DNA of 64,000 nucleotides from Pseudomonas sp. CFBP13508 (GCF_005233515.1 NZ_QFZZ01000006.1:62001-126000); one strand, 5' to 3'; numbered from the stretch's first letter, positions 33,615-43,154 are shown. Numbers and translations are program-made. Notes: generated by a model not told the origin, from the letters alone.

Positions 33615-36600
33615 ATGCGCTTCAACCTCTCCGAATGGGCGTTGCGTAATCGCCAGATCGTACTGTTCCTGATGCTTTTGCTTGCCGTTGTCGGCGCGTT
33701 GTCCTACACCAAGCTCGGCCAGAGCGAAGACCCGCCGTTCACTTTCAAGGCGATGGTCATTCAGACCCGCTGGCCCGGTGCGACCGCGCAGGAGGTCTCG
33801 CGCCAGGTCACTGAACGTATCGAAAAGAAGCTGATGGAAACCGGCGAGTACGAACGCATCATGTCGTTCTCCCGCCCCGGTGAATCCCAGGTCACGTTCA
33901 TTGCCCGCGATTCGATGCACTCCAAGGACATCCCCGACCTCTGGTACCAGTTGCGCAAGAAGGTCGGCGATATTCGCCAGACCCTGCCGCCGGGAATCCA
34001 GGGGCCGTTTTTCAACGACGAGTTCGGCACCACCTTCGGCAATATCTATGCGCTGACCGGCGACGGTTTTGACTACGCGGTGCTCAAGGATTACGCCGAC
34101 CGCATCCAGATCCAGCTGCAACGGGTCAAGGATGTCGGCAAGGTCGAATTGCTTGGGTTGCAGGACGAGAAAATCTGGGTCGAGCTGTCCAACGTCAAAC
34201 TCGCCACTCTGGGCCTGCCGCTGGAGGCGGTGCAGCAGGCGCTGGAGGAACAGAACGCCGTGTCTACGGCGGGGTTCTTCGAAACCGGCAGCGAGCGCTT
34301 GCAGCTACGCGTCTCGGGGAATTTTCAGACAGTCGATGAGATAAAGAACTTTCCGATCCGCGTCGCCGATCGTACGTTCCGTATCTCCGATATCGCTGAT
34401 GTGCGTCGCGGTTTCAGTGATCCACCGGCGCCGCGCATGCGTTTCATGGGCGACGACGCGATCGGTCTGGCCGTGGCGATGAAGGACGGCGGCGACATTC
34501 TGGTGCTGGGCAAGGCACTGGAGGGCGAGTTTTCGCGCATTCAGAAAAACCTCCCGGCCGGCATGCAGCTGCGCAAGGTGTCCGATCAGCCGGCAGCGGT
34601 AAAAACCGGCGTCGGCGAGTTCGTTCAGGTGTTGGTCGAGGCGCTGGCGATCGTCTTGCTGGTGAGCTTCTTCTCCCTCGGTGTGCGCACCGGCATGGTC
34701 GTCGCGCTGACCATTCCATTGGTGTTGGCGATGACCTTCGCCTGCATGTATTACCTCGGCATCGGCCTGCACAAGATATCCCTCGGTGCGCTGGTGCTGG
34801 CGCTGGGGCTTCTGGTGGACGACGCGATCATCGCCGTGGAAATGATGGCGATCAAAATGGAGCAGGGCTTCGATCGCATTCGCGCCGCGAGTTATGCCTG
34901 GACCAGCACCGCATTCCCGATGCTCACCGGCACGTTGATCACCGCCGCCGGCTTCCTGCCGATTGCCACTGCGCAGTCCGGCACCGGCGAATACACCCGT
35001 TCGATTTTCCAGGTAGTGACCATTGCCTTGCTCGCCTCATGGGTCGCGGCGGTGATGTTCGTGCCGTACCTGGGGGAAAAACTCCTGCCGGATCTGGCGA
35101 AAATTCACGCGGCAAAACACGGTACTGGCCATGGTCAGCCTGATCCGTATGCCACGCCGTTTTATCAGCGCGTGCGGCGTCTGGTGGAGTGGTGCGTGGC
35201 GCATCGCAAGACGGTGATCGTGCTTACCGTGGGCCTGTTTATCGCCTCGGTGGTGTTGTTCCGCTTCGTCCCGCAGCAGTTCTTCCCGGCTTCGAACCGG
35301 CTGGAGTTGATGGTCGACCTGAAACTGGCCGAAGGTGTTTCGCTGGCCAACACCACCAGTGAAGTCAAACGCCTCGAAGCGCTGCTCAAGGAGCACGCCG
35401 GCATCGACAATTATGTGGCCTATGTCGGCACCGGTTCGCCACGCTTTTATCTGCCGCTGGATCAGCAACTGCCGGCGGCGAGTTTTGCCCAGTTCGTGGT
35501 GTTGGCAAAAACCATCGAAGAGCGTGAAGCGCTGCGCAGTTGGTTGATCGAAACCCTCAACGAGCAATTCCCGACCCTGCGTTCGCGCGTCACGCGTCTG
35601 GAAAATGGCCCGCCGGTTGGCTATCCGGTGCAGTTCCGCGTCACTGGCGAGCACATCGAAGAAGTCCGTGCATTGGCGCGCAAAGTGGCGGCGAAGGTTC
35701 GCGAGAATCCGCATGTGGTCAACGTGCACCTGGATTGGGAAGAACCGAGCAAAGTCGTCTACCTGAACATCGACCAGGATCGCGCGCGCGCCCTCGGCGT
35801 GAGTACCGCAAATCTGGCGAAATTCCTGCAAAGTTCACTGGTCGGCTCGACGGTCAGCCAGTACCGCGAAGACAACGAGTTGATCGAGATTCTGCTGCGC
35901 GGCACCGTGCACGAGCGCACTGAATTGTCGTTGTTGCCGAGTCTCGCGGTGCCGACCGATAACGGCCGCAGCGTGGCGTTATCGCAGATTGCCACGCTGG
36001 AATATGGCTTCGAGGAGGGCATCATCTGGCACCGCAATCGCCTGCCGAACGTGACGGTGCGCGCAGATATTTATGACAAGGAGCAACCGGCGACGCTGGT
36101 GAAGCAGATCATGCCGACGCTGGAGCCGATTCGCGCTGAGTTGCCCGATGGTTATCTGCTGGATGTCGGCGGCACGGTGGAGGATTCCGAGCGCGGGCAG
36201 AAGTCGGTGAATGCCGGGGTGCCGATGTTCATTGTCGTGGTGCTGACCTTGCTGATGGTGCAGTTGCGCAGTTTCTCGCGCACGGCGATGGTGTTCCTGA
36301 CGGCGCCGTTGGGCTTGATCGGGGTGACGTTGTTTCTGATGGTGTTCCGGCAGCCGTTCGGGTTTGTCGCGATGCTCGGGACGATCGCATTGTCCGGGAT
36401 GATCATGCGCAATTCGGTGATTCTGGTCGATCAGATCGAGCAGGATATTGCATCGGGGCTTAAGCCTTGGCAGGCGATTATCGAGGCTACGGTGCGCCGG
36501 TTCCGGCCGATTGTGTTGACGGCGCTGGCGGCGGTGCTGGCGATGATTCCGCTGTCGCGCAGTGTGTTTTTCGGGCCGATGGCTGTGGCGATCATGGGTG

Positions 36601-36683
36601 GGTTGATTGTTGCGACTGCGCTGACGCTGTTGTTTTTGCCGGCGTTGTATGCGGCCTGGTTTCGGGTGCGTAAGGAGGCTTGA
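33615..36683 (+). CDS. RND efflux transporter, inner-membrane pump (MexK-like)
   Basis: 1022 residues, the normal length for a 12-helix RND pump. TM1 follows NRQIVLFLMLLLAVVGALSY, with the AcrB-type YTKLGQSEDPPFTFKAMVI after it. The proton-relay aspartate pair is in GLLVDDAIIAVEMMAIKMEQ (TM4). The periplasmic porter domains and the C-terminal repeat (LRSFSRTAMVFLTAPLGLIG) are complete. In P. aeruginosa, MexJK exports triclosan and erythromycin; the substrate here is not shown. The short adaptor-pump spacing and the divergent TetR support one regulated unit. Confidence 0.94.
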   Translation: MRFNLSEWALRNRQIVLFLMLLLAVVGALSYTKLGQSEDPPFTFKAMVIQTRWPGATAQEVSRQVTERIEKKLMETGEYERIMSFSRPGESQVTFIARDSMHSKDIPDLWYQLRKKVGDIRQTLPPGIQGPFFNDEFGTTFGNIYALTGDGFDYAVLKDYADRIQIQLQRVKDVGKVELLGLQDEKIWVELSNVKLATLGLPLEAVQQALEEQNAVSTAGFFETGSERLQLRVSGNFQTVDEIKNFPIRVADRTFRISDIADVRRGFSDPPAPRMRFMGDDAIGLAVAMKDGGDILVLGKALEGEFSRIQKNLPAGMQLRKVSDQPAAVKTGVGEFVQVLVEALAIVLLVSFFSLGVRTGMVVALTIPLVLAMTFACMYYLGIGLHKISLGALVLALGLLVDDAIIAVEMMAIKMEQGFDRIRAASYAWTSTAFPMLTGTLITAAGFLPIATAQSGTGEYTRSIFQVVTIALLASWVAAVMFVPYLGEKLLPDLAKIHAAKHGTGHGQPDPYATPFYQRVRRLVEWCVAHRKTVIVLTVGLFIASVVLFRFVPQQFFPASNRLELMVDLKLAEGVSLANTTSEVKRLEALLKEHAGIDNYVAYVGTGSPRFYLPLDQQLPAASFAQFVVLAKTIEEREALRSWLIETLNEQFPTLRSRVTRLENGPPVGYPVQFRVTGEHIEEVRALARKVAAKVRENPHVVNVHLDWEEPSKVVYLNIDQDRARALGVSTANLAKFLQSSLVGSTVSQYREDNELIEILLRGTVHERTELSLLPSLAVPTDNGRSVALSQIATLEYGFEEGIIWHRNRLPNVTVRADIYDKEQPATLVKQIMPTLEPIRAELPDGYLLDVGGTVEDSERGQKSVNAGVPMFIVVVLTLLMVQLRSFSRTAMVFLTAPLGLIGVTLFLMVFRQPFGFVAMLGTIALSGMIMRNSVILVDQIEQDIASGLKPWQAIIEATVRRFRPIVLTALAAVLAMIPLSRSVFFGPMAVAIMGGLIVATALTLLFLPALYAAWFRVRKEA

Positions 36684-36772
36684 GGTTTTTGTGTCGTGGC
36701 GGCCTTCGGGCCGACCATGACTTAGGTGTTTTGGGTGTATATCCGTTCCTGTGGGTGTTGCTGATTACGGTT

Positions 36773-37085
36773 CCGCCCTTACGGCGGGTCACCTTTTTCA
36801 AACGCCAAAAAGGTAACCCAAAACGCTTGCTCCTACGTTCGGCCCTCGCAGGCTCGGGTTCCTTCGCTCCGGGATCGATCCGGGCGCAGCGGCTACGGTT
36901 TGCTTCGCTGCACCTCCTTCCGCTGTGTTCGACTGCGTCGAACGGTCGCTGCGCTCCCACGCCCGGATCAATCCCTCCACTCAGCCTTCCGACGTCGCTG
37001 GTGGATCAAAAGCACTCGAGCTTGCGCTCATTGTTGAGTGGGGCGGCTGCGCCGCGGGCAGCTGCGCTGCTTTGCTTTTGCTTTT
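36773..37085. repeat. Inverted-repeat-rich intergenic element
   Basis: A 566-base gap without a gene. It contains nested inverted repeats: CCGCC...GGCGG at 36773-36787; GGGTCACCTTTTT/AAAAAGGTAACCC at 36786-36819; GGGATCGATCCGGGCG (36871) against CGCCCGGATCAATCCC (36960) with one mismatch; and TTCGAC-TGC-GTCGAA at 36928-36942. I recall near-identical sequence in many places in fluorescent Pseudomonas genomes, so this is a dispersed element of unknown function. Frames across it look artificial. The rest of the gap, to 37249, holds a single REP and the Fic promoter region. Confidence 0.65.
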
Positions 37086-37113
37086 GTGGGAGCGAGCCTG
37101 CTCGCGAAGGCGG
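37086..37113. repeat. Single REP sequence
   Basis: One GTGGGAGCGAGCCTGCTCGC copy without an inverted partner, just after the inverted-repeat element. Confidence 0.85.
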
Positions 37114-37249
37114 TCTGACAGCCAATTCATTTCGAATCGCCAATTCACGCTGCCTTCCTACAGCTTTTTCAGAATCCTCCGATCTTGAGGCGCTGGCCGT
37201 CCAATGCTGTACTCCGGGTTCTGCTTTTCCGAGTCCTTGAGTCTGTCTG

Positions 37250-38371
37250 ATGAAGAAACCACCGACATTAGCCGGCAGAACGGATCCTGTTTTCGACCTG
37301 TTGGCCCGCTCGCCACACAAGCAACGACTTGCGGATTATCTGGCGCTGCTCAAGCCGCTCGATGATCAGGGGCGCTATCTGCCATTCGAGGCGTTGCGCT
37401 ATCGCTGGGCGGCAGGGTTGGACGCGAATCTTTGTTGGGCGTTGGTGAAGAAGGCGCGGGCGACCCAGTACATTCATTTGTTGCCGTTGGGCGAGCCGGT
37501 GCAGTGGGGCAAATACGTGCCAACGCCGTTGGCGCAGAAAACCTTGGCTGTGGTGGATCGTTACGCCAGTACAGCCGCGCTGGATTACATGACCAGTCAG
37601 ATCGGCGAGCGGGCGCATTTCTCCTGTCTGCTCAATGACCTGATCGAAGACGAAGCCATCGCCAGTAGCCAGTTGGAGGGCGCGGCGACCACTACTCGTG
37701 TTGCCAAGGACATGCTCAAGCATCAGCGCCAGCCGCGGACGCCGGATGAGCGCATGGTAATGGGTAATTATCGAATGATGAATTTCGCTTGGGAAAAGCG
37801 TTATGAACCTCTGAGCATTGAGCTGATTGCAGAGATCCATCGAGTGGGTGTGGAGGGGATCGACGACGAGCAGTATTCCCCCGGATTGTTCCGGACCAAT
37901 GATGAGGTGGTTGTTCAGGATGGTTCAGGCAACACTGTGCACCGACCACCTCCTGCTGCAGGATTGGTTGCGCGGTTGGCGAGGTTGTCCGCCTGGATCA
38001 ACCGGCCCGCTGCCTCGATTCTGGACAAAAATTATCTGCATCCACTGACCAAGGCCGTGACGCTGCATTTCGCCATGGGTTATGAACATCCATTTCGCGA
38101 CGGTAACGGGCGGGTGGCGAGAGCCTTGTTTTACTGGTTCATGTTCAAACATGAGTTCGCGGCGTTTCGCTACATTGCGATCAGTCTGCTGCTGCGCAAT
38201 GCACCGGTGAAATACGGACGCTCCTACCTGCACACCGAGGCGGATGAGCTGGATCTGACTTATTTCATCGAGTTTCAATGCGCGGTGATTTTGCGAGCCG
38301 TGGTCGGATACACCAATGTTTGTCGAAAAAGGCTAAATGGCTCGAGGGCGAGTCGCCTCGCCCCAGTGTGA
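37250..38371 (+). CDS. Fic-family AMP-transferase-like protein, probably truncated at the C-terminus
   Basis: 373 residues. The Fic core motif HPFRDGNGR (H280-R288) is intact, as is an inhibitory helix motif SxxxEG (S139-G144 in ASSQLEGAATTT), placing it in the Fic class with an N-terminal inhibitory helix. Fic enzymes usually transfer AMP to Ser, Thr or Tyr of a target protein. After FIEFQCAVILRAV the sequence becomes short, basic and unlike the family (RKRLNGSRASRLAPV). Relatives usually continue into a winged-helix domain, so about 100 residues are probably missing. The last codons overlap a GGGCGAG/CTCGCCC hairpin. No antitoxin-like partner is adjacent. Confidence 0.82.
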   Translation: MKKPPTLAGRTDPVFDLLARSPHKQRLADYLALLKPLDDQGRYLPFEALRYRWAAGLDANLCWALVKKARATQYIHLLPLGEPVQWGKYVPTPLAQKTLAVVDRYASTAALDYMTSQIGERAHFSCLLNDLIEDEAIASSQLEGAATTTRVAKDMLKHQRQPRTPDERMVMGNYRMMNFAWEKRYEPLSIELIAEIHRVGVEGIDDEQYSPGLFRTNDEVVVQDGSGNTVHRPPPAAGLVARLARLSAWINRPAASILDKNYLHPLTKAVTLHFAMGYEHPFRDGNGRVARALFYWFMFKHEFAAFRYIAISLLLRNAPVKYGRSYLHTEADELDLTYFIEFQCAVILRAVVGYTNVCRKRLNGSRASRLAPV

Positions 38372-38378
38372 TGACGTC

Positions 38379-39068
38379 TTAAATCGTACCAAACACCTTC
38401 TTCGCCAGACTCGTCGCCGCAGCGGCCGGGTTCTGGCGGATGGTTTCTTCCTGCTTGCCGATCATCTCGAACAAACCATTGAGCGCCTGTTCAGTGACGT
38501 AGCTTTCAACGTTCGCGCTCTTCGCGTCCACCACGCCAAACGCAGCGGCCTGGCCCGCGAAGGCGTTGTACTTCTGGGCGACGCCGACCTTGTCGGTGGC
38601 TTGTTTGACGATGGGCAGGAATTTCGCGCGGATCTGTTCGCGGCTGGATTTGTTCAGGTATTGGGTCGCCGAATCGTTGCCGCCGCTGAGGATGCCTTTG
38701 GCGTCGGCCACGCTCATTTTCTTCACAGCATCGACGAGGATTGGCTGGGCCTGGGTCACGGCGGATTCGGCGGCTTTGTTCATCGCGGTTTCCAGTTCTT
38801 CGACCTGGGCGCTCATGCCGAAGGCTTTCATCTTGCTCGCGGCCTTGCCGAGTTTGCCCGGCAGTTCGATTTTCACTTCGGGGTTGTTGCTGAAGCCGCC
38901 CGGGGTGCCGAGTTGTTTCACGGCGATCTGTGCGCCTTGGGTCAGGGCGTCCTTGAGGCCGCCGGTGGCGTCTTGTTGCGACAGGTCGTTAAGGGACAGG
39001 GCCAAGGCGTTGGCGGAGATCAGCAGGCCGGCGCAGACGGCGGCGAAGCGGAGGGTAGGGCGGCGCAT
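38379..39068 (-). CDS. DUF4197 periplasmic protein
   Basis: 229 residues. A signal peptide (MRRPTLRFAAVCAGLLISAN, cut near ALA-LS) directs export. The mature protein is helical with ALTQGAQIAVKQLGTPGGFS and KKMSVADAKGILSGGNDSAT, signatures of DUF4197. No known function. It lies 27 bases downstream of the YbaY-like gene, in the same direction and probably the same transcript. Confidence 0.9.
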   Translation of the reverse strand: MRRPTLRFAAVCAGLLISANALALSLNDLSQQDATGGLKDALTQGAQIAVKQLGTPGGFSNNPEVKIELPGKLGKAASKMKAFGMSAQVEELETAMNKAAESAVTQAQPILVDAVKKMSVADAKGILSGGNDSATQYLNKSSREQIRAKFLPIVKQATDKVGVAQKYNAFAGQAAAFGVVDAKSANVESYVTEQALNGLFEMIGKQEETIRQNPAAAATSLAKKVFGTI

Positions 39069-39095
39069 GGCGGCTTCCTTGTGGCGAAAAATGGA

Positions 39096-39494
39096 TTAAC
39101 GAACGGCGTCGACGCGGATTTTCAGCGGCTGCGGGTCGTTGCCGTCGAGTTGCACGGCATGGTTTTCGGTGGTGATGAACATCAGCTCGCCGTTGACTTC
39201 AATGCGTGCGCTGATCGAATAACGATGGCCGGGTTTGACCTGCGCCGGATCGTAGCTCAAATGAAACGGCAGCGGCACCTGGCCTTTGATCGGGCCGTTC
39301 TGTTGGTCAAGGACGACGGCCGGCGCATCGGCCAGCGATACGTCTTGCAGGCTCACGCTTAGAGTCGCGCTCGGGGGCAGGGCGATGCGTTGCAGGTAGA
39401 AGACTTCGCCGTCGAGGCTGGCCTTGCCGGCAGGGGTGGTTGATTGGCAGGCGCTGAGCAGGGTGGCGGCGGCGAGGGTCAGCAGTTTTTTCAT
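39096..39494 (-). CDS. YbaY/YscW-family lipoprotein
   Basis: 132 residues from ATG 39494, chosen because AGGAG lies eight bases upstream; an earlier ATG at 39512 does not. A signal peptide ends at lipobox LSAC. The domain is an immunoglobulin-like beta sandwich of the YscW type: GEVFYLQRIALPPSATLSVS, LSVSLQDVSLADAP and HRYSISARIEVNGELMF. Such proteins can act as pilotins, but no secretin gene is near. Function unknown. Confidence 0.9.
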   Translation of the reverse strand: MKKLLTLAAATLLSACQSTTPAGKASLDGEVFYLQRIALPPSATLSVSLQDVSLADAPAVVLDQQNGPIKGQVPLPFHLSYDPAQVKPGHRYSISARIEVNGELMFITTENHAVQLDGNDPQPLKIRVDAVR

Positions 39495-39512
39495 GGGTGA
39501 ATCTCCTATCAA

Positions 39513-39603
39513 TGTGGGAGCGAGCCTGCTCGCGAAAGCGCTGGATCAGTCAAAATAAATGGCGACTGACACTCCGTCTTCGCGAGCAGGCTCGCTCCCA
39601 CAG
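39513..39603. repeat. REP doublet (REPIN)
   Basis: Inverted REP pair between plsB and the YbaY-like gene. Confidence 0.9.
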
Positions 39604-39613
39604 GGGTAAGGCA

Positions 39614-42115
39614 TCAAGCCTCAGGCTGTGGCGTGACCTGATCCGCCGCATCTTCACTGCGATGCAGTGCGACCTGGCGGATCGACAGGCGAATTTCCGC
39701 CGGCAACACGCGCTTGGCCGCGCCTTCGGCCAGCTCGCCAAGCAGTTCGTGATAGCTGAGCTTGCCGGCTTCGTCGCGGCGCAGGACGTCGAGGTCGAGC
39801 AGGGTCTGGATGAAGTGGCGGAACAGACTCTTGTCGAAGAACTCCGGCGCATTCAGGCCATGCAGGATCGACAGGCGCTGGGCCATTACTGTGCAGAGGT
39901 CTTCCAGCTCTTCGGCGCTGATGCTGTTCTGGCCGCTGTTGAGCAGCAGGGACACGGTCATGTAGAAACGCTGCAAGGTCTGCGCGATGCTTTTCGACAG
40001 CAGCGTCAGCAGCACGAAATGCCGCGAACTCGGCGCCGGGCGCAGGTACAGGTCTTTCTCGAAACGCAGCAGGCCCTGCTCGACGAACGCTTCCAGCCAC
40101 TGGTCGATCACTGCATCAAGTTCGTCCAGGCTCCAGCGGATGAACAGCTCCGATTGCAGGTACGGATACAGCGCGCGGGTGTAGCGCAGGATCTGCTCGC
40201 GGCTCATGCGCGAGGTGCTCTGGAAGAAACTCGCCAGCAACGACGGCAGAGCGAAAATGTGCAGGACGTTGTTGCGGTAGTAAGTCATCAGGACCGCGTT
40301 CTGCTCGTCCAGATAGAGAATCTTGCCCAGCGCATCGTTCTGCTCGGCGAGCAGATCCATGTCTTTCACATGCTCGATCAGCGCGCGGCCATCGCCTTCC
40401 GGCAAGGTGGTGTGTGGCGAATACGGGACTTTGCGCAGCAGCGCCAGATACAGATCCAGCACCCGCGCCATGGCCCGATCGTCCAGCGCCAGGCGCGTGG
40501 TCGACAGCAGGGCCAGCGCTACCAGATTCACCGGATTGATCGCCGCCGCTTCGTTGAGGTGGCGGGCGACTTTCTCGCCGAGGCGGTTGGTGGTTTCGTT
40601 GAGCCACGCCGGTTTGAACTGCGGGCCGAGCTCCTGCTGGCGCCAGTCCGGTTGCTCGGCGTCGAGGAATTCCGCCAGTTTGATCGGCTCACCGAAGTTG
40701 ACCGCGACCTGACCGAAACGCTGCTTGAGCGCGCCGATCACTTTGAAAATATCGAAGATCGATTCTTTTTTCTTGCTCGCCCCGCGCAGTTCGCCGAGGT
40801 AGGTGCGGCCTTCGAGCACGCGCTCGTATCCGATGTACACCGGCACGAACACGATCGGCATCCGCGAAGAACGCAGGAAACTGCGCAGGGTGATCGCGAG
40901 CATGCCGGTTTTCGGTTGCAGCATGCGCCCGGTGCGCGAGCGACCGCCCTCGACGAAATACTCGACCGGGAAACCTTTGGTGAACAGCGTGTGCAGGTAT
41001 TCGTTGAACACCGAGGTGTACAACGGATTGCCCTTGAAGGTGCGGCGCATGAAGAACGCACCGCCGCGACGCAGCAGGCTGCCGATCACCGGCATGTTCA
41101 GGTTGATCCCGGCGGCGATGTGCGGTGGGGTCAGGCCGTTGCGGAACAGCAAATAGGAAAGCAGCAGGTAGTCGATGTGGCTGCGGTGGCACGGCACGTA
41201 GATCACTTCGTGACCTTGCGCGACGTTCTGCACGCCCTCGATGTGGTTGACCTTGATGCCGTCGTAGATCTTGTTCCAGAACCAGCTCAGCACCACTTCG
41301 AGAAAGCGGATCGCGGTGTAGGTGTAGTCCGAGGCGATTTCGTTGCCATAGCGCAGGGCCTGGGCCTTGGCTTTCTCCGGGGAGATTTTTTCGCGCTCGG
41401 CTTCGTCGAGGATCGCCTGTTTGACCAGCGGCTGGTTGAGCAGGCCTTTGACCAGATTGCGCCGGTGGGAAATGTCCGGGCCGATCACCGCGGCTTTCAA
41501 GTTGCGGAAGTGCACGCGCAGGATGCGCTGGGCCATGCGCACGGTGCGCTCATGACCCTTGTTGTGATCGATCAGTTCGCGCAGGTGGATCGGCGCGGAA
41601 AATTGCACGCGGGTTTTACGCCCGAGGACGATGATACTCAGCAGTCGACGCAGACGACCGGTGACCGCCCAGCTGTCGGCGAACAACAGTTTCCACGGGC
41701 TGTTTTCGCTGTCTGGCGACTGGCCCCAGAACACGCTGACCGGAATGATTTGCGCGTCTTCGGCAGCGTTCTGTGTCAGCGCGCTGACCAGACGGGTCAG
41801 GGTCGGCGGCGCGCCGCGTTTGTCCTGGCGGCCGAGCCAGTCCGGGTCCGGCGTCAAATAGAAAAACGCCGCCGGCTCGATCAGCGCGCCCACCGACACC
41901 GCCAGCACCGGGCGCGGCAGGCCGGCCTTGGTGCACTCTGTGTCAACCACCGCCAGATCGGTCAGCGAAGGGTTTTGCAGGACGTAGAACACCGGACGAC
42001 TGCGGTCGAGGTTAAGAGTGAACGACGACTGATTGATGGTCTCGGAGCGAACCCAGAGATACAACAGGCGGCGCAGGGTGCCAAACACAAGACGGCGGAA
42101 CGGGGAACGGGTCAT
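39614..42115 (-). CDS. plsB: Glycerol-3-phosphate 1-O-acyltransferase PlsB
   Basis: 833 residues from ATG 42115 (MTRSPFRRLVFGTLRRLL). PlsB makes lysophosphatidic acid from acyl-ACP/CoA at the inner membrane, the first step of phospholipid synthesis. The catalytic HX4D is H310-D315 in VPCHRSHIDYLLLSYLL. The other acyltransferase motifs follow: GGAFFMRRTFKGNPLYTSVF, VEYFVEGGRSRTGRML and IVFVPVYIGYERVLEG. The upstream frame to 42400 has no family similarity. It is divergent from the cold-shock gene. Confidence 0.96.
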   Translation of the reverse strand: MTRSPFRRLVFGTLRRLLYLWVRSETINQSSFTLNLDRSRPVFYVLQNPSLTDLAVVDTECTKAGLPRPVLAVSVGALIEPAAFFYLTPDPDWLGRQDKRGAPPTLTRLVSALTQNAAEDAQIIPVSVFWGQSPDSENSPWKLLFADSWAVTGRLRRLLSIIVLGRKTRVQFSAPIHLRELIDHNKGHERTVRMAQRILRVHFRNLKAAVIGPDISHRRNLVKGLLNQPLVKQAILDEAEREKISPEKAKAQALRYGNEIASDYTYTAIRFLEVVLSWFWNKIYDGIKVNHIEGVQNVAQGHEVIYVPCHRSHIDYLLLSYLLFRNGLTPPHIAAGINLNMPVIGSLLRRGGAFFMRRTFKGNPLYTSVFNEYLHTLFTKGFPVEYFVEGGRSRTGRMLQPKTGMLAITLRSFLRSSRMPIVFVPVYIGYERVLEGRTYLGELRGASKKKESIFDIFKVIGALKQRFGQVAVNFGEPIKLAEFLDAEQPDWRQQELGPQFKPAWLNETTNRLGEKVARHLNEAAAINPVNLVALALLSTTRLALDDRAMARVLDLYLALLRKVPYSPHTTLPEGDGRALIEHVKDMDLLAEQNDALGKILYLDEQNAVLMTYYRNNVLHIFALPSLLASFFQSTSRMSREQILRYTRALYPYLQSELFIRWSLDELDAVIDQWLEAFVEQGLLRFEKDLYLRPAPSSRHFVLLTLLSKSIAQTLQRFYMTVSLLLNSGQNSISAEELEDLCTVMAQRLSILHGLNAPEFFDKSLFRHFIQTLLDLDVLRRDEAGKLSYHELLGELAEGAAKRVLPAEIRLSIRQVALHRSEDAADQVTPQPEA

Positions 42116-42217
42116 ACGGCTTCTGCGTGAGTGAATAGAACCGAGCGGTTGCTCAAGTGGGCGACAGTTTGCCGGATTCACCGAAAATCGGCAAAAAAGC
42201 GCCGAAGTAATCTCCTG

Positions 42218-42245
42218 TTGAGAGTTTCCGCACCTGTCATATACT
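42218..42245 (+). promoter_or_regulatory. Sigma-70 promoter of the cold-shock gene
   Basis: TTGAGA (42218-42223) and TATACT (42240-42245) are spaced by 16 bases. The predicted start near 42252 gives a leader of about 100 bases, as is usual for csp genes, whose leaders control cold expression. Confidence 0.65.
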
Positions 42246-42353
42246 CGGCGGTCTGTTGCCGGTGCCCTGTCATGGACGTCGGACGCAGGCTGACGTTCCT
42301 CAAAGGCTTTCCTGCGAAAAGCCCGTTCAATAATAAAAAAGGAGTATGAACAG

Positions 42354-42563
42354 ATGGCAACACGCGAAACCGGCAACGTGAAGTGGTTCAACGACGCCAA
42401 AGGCTACGGCTTTATCCAGCGCGAAGACGGCGTGGACGTGTTCGTGCACTACCGCGCGATACGCGGCGAAGGGCACCGCTCGCTGACTGAAGGCCAACAG
42501 GTCGAGTACGCCGTGATTACTGGCGAGAAGGGATTGCAGGCTGAGGATGTTGTAGGCCTGTAA
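42354..42563 (+). CDS. Cold-shock domain protein (CspA family)
   Basis: 69 residues. The single cold-shock domain has the RNA-binding motifs KWFNDAKGYGFI (RNP1) and VDVFVHY (RNP2, with Y for F). An AAAAGGAG ribosome site precedes it. As an RNA chaperone it would melt structured mRNA. The sequence is somewhat diverged (HYRAIRGEGHRSLTEGQQVE) from the major CspA. Confidence 0.95.
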   Translation: MATRETGNVKWFNDAKGYGFIQREDGVDVFVHYRAIRGEGHRSLTEGQQVEYAVITGEKGLQAEDVVGL

Positions 42564-42591
42564 CACAAACTTCTAGAGCGCCAAAAACCAC

Positions 42592-42681
42592 TGTGGGAGC
42601 GAGCCTGCTCGCGAATGCGCTGTATCAGTCACCATTCATATCGACTGACACTGCGCATTCGCGAGCAGGCTCGCTCCCACA
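42592..42681. repeat. REP doublet (REPIN)
   Basis: Inverted REP pair between the convergent cold-shock and 125-residue protein genes. Confidence 0.9.
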
Positions 42682-42701
42682 TGGGCTCTACGTTGCCCCG
42701 G

Positions 42702-43079
42702 TTAAGCAGTTTTCCAGGTGATCTCTTCTTCTCCGTCTGCGCTGATGCGAATCCAGCGATCGGCGGTTTCTTCACCTTCTTCTTCGACCCACGTCCCCGG
42801 TGCACAACGCACTTCGACGTTCAGTGCGGCAAAGGCTGCGCGGGCGCAGGCGATGTCGTCGTCCCAGGGGGTCTGGTCGCTTTCCAGGAACAGGCTGTTC
42901 CACTTGCCCACGGCTTTCGGCAGCCAGGTCACCGGCACGTTGCCGGCCTTGCACTTGTACGTCTGGCCTTTCTGCACCCAGTCGCTGCACGGGCCCAGCG
43001 CTTGGCCGAGCCAGGTGGAAATGGCCTTGTGGTCGACGTCGGCGTCTTTCAGGTAAATCTCGATGTCCGGTTGGCGCAT
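42702..43079 (-). CDS. Small acidic conserved protein of unknown function
   Basis: 125 residues from ATG 43079 (MRQPDIEIYLKDADVDHKAI). The protein is acidic, tryptophan-rich (WLGQAL, DWVQKG, VTWLPK, WNSLF, PWDDD) and ends in EEEGEETADRWIRISADGEE. No signal or membrane segment. I know it only as a conserved Pseudomonas gene in this neighbourhood (PA1160-like). Confidence 0.82.
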   Translation of the reverse strand: MRQPDIEIYLKDADVDHKAISTWLGQALGPCSDWVQKGQTYKCKAGNVPVTWLPKAVGKWNSLFLESDQTPWDDDIACARAAFAALNVEVRCAPGTWVEEEGEETADRWIRISADGEEEITWKTA

Positions 43080-43154
43080 GGATGTCCTCACTGCGGGTCT
43101 GAAAAATCCATTCGCGGATTTAGCCGGCCCCGGGCCTTTGCCCGAGACCAAAAG

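Noticed and set aside
36592..37240. Arginine-rich frames on both strands of the mexK-Fic gap
   Set aside because: They cross the inverted-repeat element, have no ribosome sites and read like translated palindromes.
39497..42130. Very long plus-strand open frame (877 codons) opposite plsB
   Set aside because: It is antisense to a full-length plsB with intact motifs. Its product is rich in Gln, Arg, Val and His with no domain, the usual mirror of GC3-rich coding DNA.
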